Positions 47,552-60,115 of a DNA stretch of 64,000 nt are shown piece after piece; the stretch's first letter is position 1; the number at the start of each line of letters is the position of its first letter. The stretch covers positions 868,001 through 932,000 of the forward strand of contig JADFUC010001895.1 of the NCBI GenBank assembly GCA_019722365.1, read 5' to 3'. A program made the translations under genes and the position numbers. Source of the stretch: Lithospermum erythrorhizon. Lineage: Eukaryota; Streptophyta; Magnoliopsida; Boraginales; Boraginaceae. The notes below the pieces were generated by a model. The model ran no database searches. It was not told the origin of the DNA and was given only the letters and a program-made list of their open reading frames with translations.

Positions 47552-50500
47552 ATGAAGTTGAATCAGAAGTCAAATTCAAATTCAGCAACCACATCTTCAG
47601 AGGCTCGGCTCCTGGTTCGGGAGACGCTTCGAATAAGCGCGAACCTAGCTTCGGCACCTCCCTCTCCTTCTCCTCCGCCGGAGCGAGCTAGGTTCGGACG
47701 TATCGAGGACCAATATATTGGCTCCACGTTGCGTTTGATTTGCTGCGAGGAGATCGATGGACGCCGTTTCAAATACTTTTCCCATTTTGACCCCAATAAG
47801 AAATCGAATAAGAATTCTATTCGTTCCGTTAGCTTACAAACTCCCCAAGCTCCTGTTGAGGTATTTAACTATATGATCTGGATTTTCAGCATTTGTTTAT
47901 TATTGTACAATAGTTCAATCTCAGCACATATTTATTTTATTGGTCCAGATGAATTACTAAAAATATCATTAAGCTACATTACACACCAATTTGGTGTTAA
48001 TGGAAATGAGGTTAATCTAGGTGAACATGAATCATTATACCTCGATTAATTTAGGTGAATATAGAACCAAACGGGGTGAACTTAAAAATTCACCTAGATT
48101 CACCAAGGTTCACAAAAATCCAAATGCACGATTAGGAAGCACGTTTTATGTGTTTTTACGTTAGTGTTATAAATGGACACGGTTGAAGTGGATTTTCTAA
48201 AATGAGATATAGCAATAAAATTCTGTTCACAGTTGATGATTCTGCATTTAAGTTCTTCGATAAAGAAAATTTCTCGAGAAGTCCATGACTTGATGGTGAC
48301 TTTGTATGGTCTGAATCACAGGGACTGATGTCATTCGTTAGATCTTATGTTGTGCCAGAAGGTTTTCCTGAAAGCGTGGCACCTTCTTATGTGCCATACA
48401 TGACATGGAGAGCATTGAAGGTATTATGTGCTTATGAAATCGAGGACTTTTATGCATTGTAGTTATTTTTATGAGGAACTTGTCATGAACAAGTTATCCT
48501 TTGATGCAGCACTTTTTTGGTGGAGCTATGGGTGTTTTCACTACACAAACACTTTTAAACTCGGTAGGAGTTTCTCAAAACAGAGCTGTTCCTGGAGCTG
48601 TAGCTATCAATTGGATTCTCAAGGTATTGCTAATAAGCGACGAGTAATGTAGTACAGCTTAGTAACATGATTTTAATCTGTTAGGAGTCGTAAAGTTTTG
48701 GTTTAAGAAAATTGAAAGGTGTCATGTATAGTAATGCCATGAAATATTCATCTTTACCTATCACTGTGTTGTAGTAATAAATATTGGCATTAAGCTAAGT
48801 ACTACTATAATTACAAAAATTGAGGCTTTTCTTTGTCCTAATTTGCTTTGTTTTTCTTTATCCACCCTTTTGCACCCTTATAAAGTAGAAAATTTATGGG
48901 CTTCTTGCTTTGTAGGATGGTGCAGGGAGAGTTGGAAAAATGCTATTTGCTCGGCAGGGAAAGAAATTTGATTATGACCTGAAACAGGTATTATGAACAG
49001 ATATTAGATGTATATGCACTGTTGAATTTGGATCGAAAATGCCTTGATTTATTACTAATTTCTTCGATGTTTTTATCCAGCTTAGGATATCTGGTGATCT
49101 TCTAATGGAATTAGGAGCTGGTGTGGAGTTGGCTACTGCAGCTTTTCCACACCTCTTTCTTCCTTTAGCCTGCGCTGCCAATGTGGCTAAGGTGAAATTC
49201 AGAAATACTCGGTACTTACAATTTTCATTGTAACTTTTAATGTATACTTGAGTACATCATCTCTCATATCCTATTTCGTTTTTTCTAGAATGTTGCTGCT
49301 GTCACGTCGACATCTACTCGCACTCCAATATATAAAGCTTTTGCCAAAGGAGAAAACATAGGTGATGTTACAGCAAAAGGAGAATGTATTGGCAATGTTG
49401 CAGACTTGGTATGCTAACTATTTAGATACATCCATGGTTGACAGCACTTTCATTGATTTAGATCCTTCTGTTTTTAGTTTACCTCGTAAACTTATTTTCA
49501 CATGTCAATAATTAATCCTGAATGGGTGGAACATAAAACTGTATTATTACTATGTAAAAGGTTGAAACAGGAAAAGCAGTATATCCTTCACTGAAAGTTT
49601 GTGATTTCAATGGCTATAGTGAGATTGATCCTAGTTTTTAACTTTTTCATATGGAGTATAATTTTTTGAAACAAATTGGTATTCGAAATCGTTGCTTGGC
49701 CTCCATTTTATTGCTGCATGTGTATTCAGGTGGACAAATTAAACTGGATAATTTACTAAAATGTTTTACCATACACTTTCAGTATCTAATGCTTCATTCA
49801 GCTGAAATGAAAAATTTTCTAGTTTTATCATGATTGCTAAGAGAAACCCATATCCTTGTTTACCAGCATTCATCCGTGACCCTCTGTGTATTATGTCTCT
49901 GTAGCTCTGCAACAAGAGGTGGAAGTTTCATGTTTCTAGATCAAAAGCCTCGCATTTTGTTGTAACATGATGTACTAATCATAGTTTTCAGGTCAAATCT
50001 GTTGTATTGCATACATTAAATCGAGCAAGATTCACTGTTGCAGTTGAATCCTTCCTCAAGACAGGTAATAATCTTGCTTGAGCTGTGCTTTATGCTTTAA
50101 TTTAAATACCTGAGTCGAATTCCTCCTCTTGTCGATCCCCTTCATATCTTGCAAGTGACTTTTGGAGCTTAATATAGTTTGCCAAGCAAAAAGGTTTTTT
50201 GGAACATACAAAGTTTACATGGCATTATGATCTGTGACCTGTCCTGTATTACGTGATCTTTCTCAATGAGAAAGCATCTCAAAGTCTGCACTTAAGTTAT
50301 TATTCTGTGGAGTGAAGTTTGACTTAAAAATGGTTATATACTTTACTTGTTACACTGTTCAATTTGAACCATGCTTATATGTTCTGCAGGGAGAGTTCCG
50401 ACGTTGCAGGAGGGGAATTCAATGGAAAGCATATTTAATTTCCCATGGACCAAGCAGAGACCCATTGTTCTTGGTAATGGATGTTGATTCCTTATAGCCT

Positions 50501-51788
50501 ATTCTTATCTTATATTCATTGAATCAGTCCTGATGGAGGTTGTCGTCATCTTTCAGGACCAAGATTTAAAGAAGCTTTCCAGGACCCTAATTCTTATTAT
50601 GTGATGGAGCCCATTTTTCAGGTACAATTCCTTGATTTGTGAAGAAACAAATGGATAGGGAAGTCTTTTTTACAAAAACTTGCATGCGAGAGCCCCTTGG
50701 AACATATTGCTTTCATACATGCTGCAATTGTCCCATTAGACCATGAAAAACCTGATGTTTCACGCTCAAACAGGAGAATGGAAAATTACGATGGGGCAAT
50801 CCCAGGAAGGAAACATATATGCATTACTGAAAGACCAAGCAAAGTCTGATGATATATTGAAGGCAGCATTCCATGTGAGATTCTTAAAATCCTCTCATTT
50901 TGTTTTTGTGCAAGATGAGAAATACATGTTCTTGTGATTTTCGCTTAATCTCCAAGGATTGCAGGCCCACGTGCTTTTCCATATGATCCTACAATCACCT
51001 TCCCCAGAACAATGGTGTGAGAACGAACTTTCATCACTCTTGCCCGCAACTACCGATCTGCAAGCTCATGTCACAGAATCTTACAAATTGGTATCTGCCC
51101 TGTATGGGTCTTTCAAGAACAAAGCCAAAGAACAGGTAATGCTTCAAGCCTGTCTTAGAACGGTGTGCCTCACCGTACGCCATAGTTACTGTGGTTGTGG
51201 TACTTCGTGAGAAGCTCGTCCAGGATCATCTGCTATTCTGCAAAGATGACTGTAATACAGGGGGAGATGGGGGAAAACCAATAGAATAAGAGAAGAACCA
51301 CAAAAACAAAAAAAATTCTGATTGATCTGAAGACTGAGCTAAATGCAACCTCAATGCAAGGTTGCATTTAACAGGATGTGTTTTGTGGGATCCAATCCAA
51401 TAGAGTAAAAAATGATGGAATGGGGCAAGGGATCTAGTCCAAGTTCATTAATGCAAACACAGGCTGAACGTACATCAATCTACTAAACTGACAGCTTCTT
51501 GGTTGCTTATTACGGAGTATTATTTTTTGTTTAATATTTTTAGTCTCATTAAAAACCCCAATCTAGAGGATATATTTTTTCTTTTTTTTAACTCAAGTGA
51601 AGAAAAAGCTTAATTTTTCTTTCATTTTTGGTTTTTGAAAGTAAAAATTTGATAAAAGTTTTTAATGCTTAACCTTTTGTTATGTTGACTTCAAGAAAAT
51701 GTTACCCATATAATTTTTTTTTCAGGGATGGGTTATGTCAGAATCTCTTCTCAATCCTGGTCGAGCCCGTCTGTGTTGTGTGAATTAG
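47552..51788 (+). CDS. RUS6: RUS6-like DUF647 protein (root UV-B sensitive family), possibly decaying
   Basis: Recognisable exons: 47552-47860, 48322-48420, 48510-48623, 48916-48987, 49081-49191, 49289-49408, 49992-50064, 50390-50473, 50557-50621, 50774-50874 (or from 50740), 50965-51135, 51726-51788. The text follows Arabidopsis RUS6 closely: SVSLQTPQAPVE, SYVPYMTWRALK, HFFGGAMGVFTTQTLLNSVG, MELGAGVELATAAFPHLFLP, TPIYKAFAKGENIGD, LNPGRARLC. RUS proteins are plant membrane-associated proteins of unclear biochemistry. The expected exon between ADL and VKSVVLHTLN is present only as a decayed copy at 49823-49918, with stops. Skipping it keeps the frame. The exon at 50774 is out of frame with its usual acceptor; an upstream acceptor (50738-50739) restores frame, giving 471 residues in all (RUS6 has about 500). 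It may be a pseudogene in progress. Confidence 0.75.
49823..49918 (+). pseudogene. Decayed exon of the RUS6-like gene
   Basis: After a TTTTCTAG acceptor the sequence reads IMIAKRNP in one frame, matching the RUS6 segment ILISKRNP. It then shifts, and ends with a VYYV...ALQQE-like remnant of the expected GYLLSSYQE in another frame, before a GAG/GT donor. Either frame meets a stop (TAA and TGA in the QE frame, TAG in the other). The first residues of the exon (GTGFS) are missing. Length is 96 against an expected 102 bases. Confidence 0.65.
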
Positions 51789-53809
51789 CCATCTAACTGA
51801 TCTAAGAGTAGCAAGTTATAGCGTTTGTGTGGATCCAGTGGGGAGAGCAAGTCCTAATTGTATGAATAGGTATATAGTATGGACTATGGACATAGCCGGA
51901 CTCAGGCACCGGGATTTCACTATGTTCGATGAACCACTAAAAATGTTGATAAATTTGGGCTTATATGAGATGTTATAAAAAGCTATTCTGCTTTGGGTTC
52001 ACCTCTTTCAGAGTGACCTAAAAGTTTTTTTATCAAATTACTACTACTCTGGAATCTATTTTAAATTTGTTTTAATAGTCATAACTTAATCATAATATAT
52101 ACAACATTCAACGATCACCTCAAGATAAAATTTATTCATTTTAGAAAATTTTCTTATTCTATAATATGATTTTATTGGCAAATTCTTTATTAATTGTACA
52201 ACAATTATTCAAATTTTTTTAAAGTATATTTCGAACCATCACTCATTCCTTCTCCTCCACTCTATTCTTTCCAAAGCTTCTAGGTAAAATACTTCCACAT
52301 TTATGCTCAATCATTGTCCTCATATATATATCTAAAATTTTCAAACAAAAATTTTGGTGCTACAATTGCACCACAATACTTAGGATAGGTCCGACTATGA
52401 GTATGCCATTGGAGCATGCACGGATGCACCTACAGAGAAGGCTTTGATGGACTGGCCGATCACTAGGGACGTCTTATTAGTATGTGCAATAAGTCTGTTT
52501 GCACATGGGTCCACATCATCAGGCCCTCCACTTTCCATAAAATAAAATAAAAAATAAAAATAACAGTCTAATGAAATTGAGAATTACAAAAGTCAAAAGA
52601 TCATTATCCCCAATCCCAATTGAGAATTACGAACTGTATTTTTATTACTTTACTAAGAAAATTCAATTAATTATTTAGTACAACCACAACATGTCTATGT
52701 TGATTTATTTTTCAATTATTATCTCAATTAAATTGTTCATTAGTTTATCTAAATTCATATATAATTAATAAGCATCATAAACATACAATGAGATAACCAA
52801 CAATAAAATTCATTGAATTATTTTATTAGTTATTTTTTATATTGGTATAATTAAATATTTCTTTACTTTATTTTCTCAAGGTTATTGAGTTCTAAATTAA
52901 AATATTTTGTATGGCTACTTAGTTTTTATTATCATTACAAAAGAAAAATTATTAATAAATTTAATAAATTATGACCCCATTTTAGACAGAAAGATAAACA
53001 TCAAGCTCACAAAGCTTTTTTTTCTGATATAGTTTCAAAAATAAGAATAGTTTTTTGAAGCATTATATAAATATTTAAAAAATGATGTAAAATCTTAGAG
53101 ACTTAAAATAAGTTATACCACCTCCATTTTGTTTACTTAAGAAATGTTGTTCTTTTACTTACATAACCTTATTTATAGGAGAATGAAACATTGAATATAT
53201 ATCGGATTTTCATTCAAAGAAAGCAGTACTGTCATTAACATTTACAACGGTAGATATAATAGGAAAATGAGACATGAATATGTCTAGAAAGTGTAGAATG
53301 AAAAGTAATAACAAACAAAAAATAGTGTTAGGATGATAAGTAAAAAAACTAGGATTATATACTAAAAGATATTTGTATAAACATAAATATTGTAACAAAT
53401 ATAAATATTCAACTTCATTGACTAAATGGTGCTGTTATTTTGAAATCAATGTTACATAGTTTAAAATGTTTAAAATAAATTTTTTAAACTTTTAAATAAA
53501 GTATTTACATAATTTAGTATTATTTTCCGAAAAATAAAGTTAAATTAAACAAAGATTAATGTATTAACAAATGATATCACACGTATTTACATGCGATGTT
53601 CATATCATGGTATATTGAAACAAAAATTAGAGTCTATATATAGGATTCCTCATGTAGTAAATATATATTCTCAAAACAATACATTTTAATATACTCAATT
53701 TTAAAATAATACAGTACAGTATCTATAATAATTATCTACTAATAAAGTAGATATTATCTAAGAAAAAAGTAATATATGTTTGGGTAGTGATAAAGAACGA
53801 TAGAAAGAA
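51789..53809. other. AT-rich spacer downstream of the RUS6-like gene
   Basis: Contains the RUS6-like 3' UTR, then a possible MITE at about 51893-52397 (ends tagccggact and, inverted, tagtcggacc, with 8 of 10 bases shared), then very AT-rich sequence. No coding region recognised. Confidence 0.4.
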
Positions 53810-54103
53810 TGCAGAAATTATATCAATAACTCATTAAATATATGTAAACCACTCCATATTTATATAATATCAAATACTATAATAATAGCAACCTGTGGTA
53901 TTCTAAGTAATTACTAAAACTAATATGGTAATAATAATTAATACTAATAATATCTTTTAATTATCCTGATACATCTCAATACCCTCCTTCAGTTTCTGAA
54001 TACATCATTTATAAAACGTCTAACTCAAAATACATTTCTGCATGAGAAAAATAAAAATCTTCTAGATCTTCATAAAAACTTCTTCATCAATTAATACTTA
54101 TCA
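53810..54103 (-). repeat. 3' LTR of the non-autonomous element
   Basis: On the minus strand it starts TGATAAG after the purine tract and ends TTTCTGCA, so it has TG...CA borders. It is collinear with 55678-55983. Confidence 0.65.
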
Positions 54104-55677
54104 TCTCCCTTCAAACCTCACGACAATTTACTGGGACCGCTTACGTGGTTTGCAACAAATAAGTTAAAACATTCCAGATATATACTCATTTTAATTCATC
54201 AACGAAATGTAATAAGTTTTGATCGAACTGTGAAAATCAAAAACACCAAAACATCAAAGTGTAATATCGCCAAAGAACTAACACTTAAAAACATCATGAG
54301 AACATCGCCAAAGGACCAAAATATGTATCACATGTGGAACGCCATTCTTTTCGAACTCCGCATTAGTTATGCTGGCCAGATGAATCGCCGCGACATACAT
54401 CATAAATGCATTCTACCCAACCAAGATTAAACTAATCTTTCTCCAACATGCTCTAATCATGATAACCAAAAATCAAACATCTTCAACGAATGCCATTCAG
54501 CATTCTACCAACGCATTTAACGAATTACCAAGACTTTTATCAATAACACGATTGGTAACATCATCCACTACCCAACCAATATCGGCCGTTGATAAAAGCA
54601 ATGCCCACTGTAATAACTAATAATTTGCAAAAAACATAACTAAGTATTCAACTTCAATGGCATTATACTGCCGAAACAAACTAAAATATATCGTACAGAT
54701 GATACTACCGAAAGAATCAATAAATATTTTAACGCCATTCTTTCGAACTCCGCTTTCAACATAAGTGAACGCCTTTCTTTTCGAACCCTTCAAAATTAAG
54801 GAGACGAACGAGAATGCCATTCTTTCGACCTCGTCAAAAATTGTAATAATATTGCAAAACCAAATCACTTTTGCAGGGTGAGGAAATGTCATCATCGATG
54901 CAAACCCATTTGAAATCTCCGCATATCGATTGCTTTCGAACTTTCTCCCCAAGTCGAAGGGAGAACCAGTGCTGGGGTTGAATCTTAATATTTCAATTAA
55001 GAATGGTGACTAACATACAGATCGATTAACATGATGCACCACTCTCCTCCCTCATACAATAATTCTACTTTATAACACCACCTCTTTCTCCATCATTCAC
55101 TATGATACATATCATGCACGAAAAGCAGTCACTCTCTTCGATCTACCTCAAATCAATCCATCTTTCTGAAACAAAAAATAGCCGGTAAGATTTTTCTTCT
55201 TCGACATTTTAACCTCTAACCAGCTGGCACCAACAAGAAAATAGCACTGCACCCCAAAATAATACAACCTAATAAAATAGATCACTGCCTCTCCGGGTCA
55301 AACATGTTGATATAATAGCTTTAATTGATACCAAGAGTTCTGCTACTCATATATTTTAACTAATCATTACCAAATTCCATAACAGTTCTACGCCCAACGA
55401 ATACTACCGTGTATATTAAATTTCGCATTAAACTATATAACCGATAAAATAGTATGTCTCTAACAAATAATAAATAAATAAACTTAAATTCCGCTTCCTG
55501 CATGGCACTATTAGCTTGTAAATATAGTTGGTAATCCGGCTGAGCAACAAATTACGACAGCAAAACCTAAACAAAACAACGAGAAAACAAGATTTTTATC
55601 CCGCCGCGAGTATCATCACATTACGTAAAAACTCAATGAAATGAAAATCTCTGCATCTTACGCTTCCTGATACCACA

Positions 55678-55983
55678 TGTAGTGAATAAATTATATTGAA
55701 TAAACTCATTAAATATACGCAAACTAAATTATAGTTTATGCGTGACAATATCAAATACTTACAGAATAATAAGTAACTCTAATTCAATTAATTACTAAAC
55801 CAATATGGTAATAATAATACACTAATACTAATAATATCTGAATTATCCCATACATCTCACCTCCTCAGCAGCCGAAGCATTTAACACGTGAATGTCCAAC
55901 TCGAAATAAGATTTCGAAGCCATAAAAAAAAAAATCTTTCAGATCTTCATATAAAAACTTCTTTCATCCATTACTCTATCGCA
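55678..55983 (-). repeat. 5' LTR of the non-autonomous element
   Basis: On the minus strand it starts TGCGATAG and ends CACTACA, followed after two bases by the primer-binding site. It is about 12 bases longer than the partner LTR. Confidence 0.65.
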
Positions 55984-58440
55984 GTGATAATGATGAGCTC
56001 CATTTCTGCGTAAAATCCATCAGTAAATAAATTTGTAGTTGTCTAAAAAATCAGCATGAATAACCTTGTGGATTATGGTTTCACTACCATTTAACTAAAT
56101 TTTTTGGGAAAAGAAAACAAGTGATGGTGGCATTGGATGGCTGATTATTTTTTGGGCGATTTGTTTCCGTTAAAATTAACATGAATAGTGTTGAAAGTTT
56201 AGAGTTGTGTGTAGTCGGAACCACATGGAAGAATTCATTACAGCAAACCTGTGAGAAATGGAAAGAAAGTTTATAATCACCTTGTTTGCAGCTACTACAA
56301 GACCGCAGATGGGGAAGCCATCAATCCTTGCATTCCGTTGGGTTATGTCGCAATGAGGAAATCTGTTTTGAAACTTCCTCAGTACCTCGGGACAGAGAGT
56401 AGACATTTCTATTTCTGCCCAGGCAACTTTGCAGGGTGGTAGGTCGGCCTCATTGTCGCGTCATGCGATAGTATGCTTTTCCTCCTTTACATGCTTTTTG
56501 TTTTCCAGTTTCTGTTCCATCTCTGTTTATATTCCATTATCTTCAATTTATAGTTCTACTTAAAGGATTGTATGTTTGTACCAGAGCTGTCATATATGGA
56601 CAAATTTATATGCCAAAGCTTAGTTAAAATCTCTCAGCCACTGAAAAGACTTCAAAAAGTTAGTATCTTCACCATTTAAGATATTTACGAAGACAGTCTT
56701 TTCAGATTTTAGTCTGGCAATTATAAATCCTTGTATTCTTCTTTCCTTTAATAGTTTCGCCTGCCCTCCCCAAATCATTTCTCCAACTAGATTCATTGGA
56801 CAAATAATTTGTAAGAGACTGTAAATTTTAAAGAATAGCATATGTTTGAGAGAGGATTTGCTTCACCATTAGTTTATCCTAGTATATATTGCGGGCCCAT
56901 GATAGCCTTTGAATTTCTGTAGATGATGATAGGTAAAGTTATCTGCTTTTGTGTGTGACTAAAATCCGAGCTAATTTGAATATTTTTGTATTTCAGGCTT
57001 GGGGAATCATCGTAACAAGTTTGTAAGTAATAAGCTGAAATTTGTTCTTTAAAAGTAATACAAACTAAAGCAGATAAATATTTGAACATGAAATATAAAA
57101 AGAGGAAGGGAAACAACAAGAAGAAGTGAGTGAATTTAGCTTCTGGTAACACGTGGATAGTATTGTATGAATAATCTCATTCTTCTGAACAAACTCTTCG
57201 CAGGATTACAACCGCAGATATTCCCACTTGATTGGGCATTAGCTTTCATCATGGTGTAGATGAGTTTAAGCATTCAAGACTTCAGTCTGCAGTTGATGGA
57301 AAGCCATCACTTCATTATTATTAGTATTCTTGGAATTTCGGTTATAATATTATTTGCAATGTGGACAGTGTCGAAAAATCACCATAAACTATTTATGACT
57401 GAGAAAGGGAAATTCATAGTCAGGCGTATCAGAAGATCTTCACAGAAGTATCTTTGCTGCGATTATTCAGTCCATGCCTTTCATATTCTCAGGACCTAAT
57501 CGCAAGTGCACAACTTGACTGACCAACATTTTTACATTGACATTGCAATTTCATGTCCAGAACTATCTTTCCGGGTGTTGACACCCATGGTTGCGGGTTG
57601 TAGCTGTTTTGGAGAAGATTGTGGACATTATACCCACAGTCATCTCTCGGTAACGGTATACCAAGCCCGTGGATAACAGAGGGAAGGTATAGAAGGTCAA
57701 GTGTCACATGTGCATACAGACATTGTAGAGCATTCTCTTAACCAACACCATCTTCTTCTTCAACCTGTTTGTAAAATGAAGGCACAAATGATCCACATGG
57801 TGTTTGTTTCTGTTCAATAGTGCAAAAAACTTCAATTTCAACCCTCCATTTAATGTAATGAGTGATGTGATTAGCACTCAGTTACTTTAAGAAAATAAAT
57901 TAGTCCAAATATGAAGTTGGTACTTATGAAGTAGTCCCTTCAATTCAAACAATCAATTTACATATCATGAAATTCTTTAATTCAATTAATTTCTTTAATT
58001 TATTAGTTAAAAAATTAAAATTATATTATTAGTAAATATTTTGTAAGATCAATCCAATTATATAAAATTTATATTTTATTAAATAATTAATAATCACTGG
58101 CCAAAAATTTAATTTCAAAAAATAAATGTTAATTATTTTTCAATTTGAGAGAATATATACCATGTGTAAATATTCAAAAGTTTTATCTCATATAACCTTT
58201 TCTAAAGTGCGTATTAAATTTCACTAAAATTACGAAAGGCTATGATTTTTAAATGCTTGGATAATTCCGGCTTATATTTGTAAATTTAAATCTTATTATT
58301 TGAATTCATTTTTACATTATAAGTAGTGTTATTATCAACATGTTGCATGGGAAAATTATTCTCCTTAGTTAAATGTCAATTACGAATTGAAAATGTTAAT
58401 TAAAAACCGCACCTGAAAAAAAATAGGAAATTATTTAGAA
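55984..58440. other. Spacer with exon-like fragments
   Basis: One stretch (56290-56445) after a TTTGCAG acceptor stays open and encodes YYKTADGEAINPCIPLGYV and later KLPQYLGTESRHFYFCPGNF. Its composition looks like real protein, but I do not recognise it. Near 57250 another open phrase, EFKHSRLQSAVDGKPS, occurs. Both are isolated and surrounded by stops, so they are probably remnants of a degraded gene or transduplicated exons. Confidence 0.3.
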
Positions 58441-59200
58441 CGCAATGATATTGACATGCTAACGTAGTGGCACGCCCCGGCATCTGGCAATCATTTGAAA
58501 GGATCCCAGATGTGTCGGAGAAAACTGGTAGCCCACCCCATACACAATGTCACAAGATGTTCTGCAGAATCCCAAGTATCTATTCACAATACTGCCGCCG
58601 CGATCAACCCACGTTTATATGGTACAGACTAAGTAGCATTACGAATCTGATGCCTAGATGCGGCTCGTGGATTTAGAAAATGCAATATGAATGTATGCGC
58701 GGCATCCAATTTATCATCCTCTTTCATTGTAAGTTTCGGGCGCCAAACCTATTTCAGCGCAGTGCTCGGTGACGGCATTACTCTCATATAATTTGCTTCT
58801 TGTAATAATTTTTATAATTTATTCATAACAAAATATATATTTCCATTTTAACCAAGTGATGTCGATCAAAATCGATCTTGTGGTTGCCTTTTGTTTTTTT
58901 ATTTCATCGAAGTCAACCTTACCCGATCGATCTTGTGGAATTGCCTCTTGGATTAGCCTTGAAATAAACCTTACCCGATCAATCTTGTAGAAATCAAGCC
59001 CTAAATTCTTTTTATCGAGTCAAAGCTTATTTTTCATTTATCGAATTAAACTTTATTTTTAATTTTTTACAAAATTTTAGAGTTGAATTTGACTCGGAAT
59101 AAATTCATACTTTTTTCCAACGATAAGATATCATTAAAACGACTTCTATGTACACACAAATCCAAATATTTTAAATACAACACAAACTAACTATTAGAGT
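58441..59200. other. Spacer, nothing recognised
   Basis: A moderately GC-rich patch at 58460-58680 carries a 69-codon open frame with no family resemblance. The rest is AT-rich with repeated cgatcttgtgg-like phrases near 58880 and 58928. Confidence 0.35.
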
Positions 59201-60115
59201 CCTCTAATAAAGTAACCTTCAGCCAATGGAGCCGGTTGATACAAGTTGCTTCTTTGCATCTATAATCAAGAATCCCAACGGAGCCTAACACCAAACAAAT
59301 TTTATCATAAATTTTCTACTCGTAAACATGAATCTCACCTCTCTAAAGCTTTACCGCCCAATTGTGACACTGTGGAATCTCCAAAGAAACTCCCATTTCT
59401 GCAATACATTCTGTTCAATACATTTGAGTCACTCTCAATCTCAACAGTCCTCCCAGCCCCTCGACTCCTATGGGCAAATGATATTGCTTCACGAACGGCT
59501 AATGCCGCTACTAAAACACTTCCCAATGGCTAAACTAATCTTGAAATAAACCCCGAAATACTCCTTGCATCTCGACAGACCACGCCCAATTTACCACTTC
59601 TAGTCTCACTTTTCCAAGCTGCATCACAATTCAATTTGAGAGTTCTACCAGCAGGTTTGCTCCATCGACTCGGCCATACATGCCCATCCATACCCGAAGT
59701 TGCTCTGCCAAGCGTCCCACTTCCAACCGCAGGACCCGACTTCTTGTTGGCTTCATTATAATCCACTGCCAGCTTAACTCCCTCTTGGAAAATGGTGCAC
59801 CATTCCCTGAAATTCTCCCCAAACACTAGCTTGTTTCTGGACTTCCATAGGTGCCACATGGACATGATATATGCTCCAATATTTCTTTTGCAACTTTTGA
59901 TGTCAAGCCGTACAGGAACATCCACCACTCCTTAACATTGGCCCATCTTCCTCTGTTTGTAGTCAAATGCCAAGGGGAAGAGAACCAAAACCTCTCTGTA
60001 AACGGACACTCCAGGAATAAATGAGAGCTTCTTTCTTGTGCTTCATGGCAAAAAACACACCGATCCTCACACTTCATCCCTTTTTCATTAGACTCTCTTC
60101 GTCAGAAGTGTCTCA
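59201..60115 (-). pseudogene. LINE remnant: reverse-transcriptase zinc-binding and RNase H-like domains
   Basis: On the minus strand, 60077 to 59826 encodes a zf-RVT domain (CVFCHEAQERSSHLFLECPF, then TERFWFSSPW). An overlapping frame from 59928 gives MWHLWKSRNKLVFGE, and then the RNase H-like start LKLNCDAAWKSETRSGKLG with the first catalytic Asp. The rest of that domain continues in another frame (SFAHRSRGAG, VEIESDSNVLNRM). Frame changes and stops mean it is dead. It is the 3' part of a plant non-LTR element or a related RVT/RNase H gene; no reverse transcriptase core lies upstream. Confidence 0.8.

Larger units (their letters stand above)
53810..55983 (-). mobile_element. Non-autonomous LTR retroelement (about 2.2 kb)
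   Basis: Two collinear direct repeats flank it: 53810-54103 and 55678-55983. Both contain actcattaaatata, aatatggtaataataat and an agatcttcat segment in the same order. Read on the minus strand, a sequence TGGTATCAGGAAGCG (55661-55675) starts two bases after the end of the right-hand repeat and fits a primer-binding site for initiator tRNA-Met (TGGTATCAGA). A purine run GAAGGGAGA (54104-54112) lies just before the other repeat. The 1.55-kb interior has no gag or pol, only repeated phrases such as cgccattctttcgaactccgc at about 54338 (with one extra t) and 54733. The two repeats differ at many positions, so the insertion is old. Confidence 0.7.

Noticed and set aside
51893..52397. Possible MITE with ends tagccggact and tagtcggacc (inverted)
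   Set aside because: The TIR match is only 8 of 10 bases and no target duplication fits, so it is mentioned in the spacer entry but not called.
54617..54952. 111-codon minus-strand frame inside the LTR element
   Set aside because: No gag, protease, integrase or reverse transcriptase motif; probably chance.
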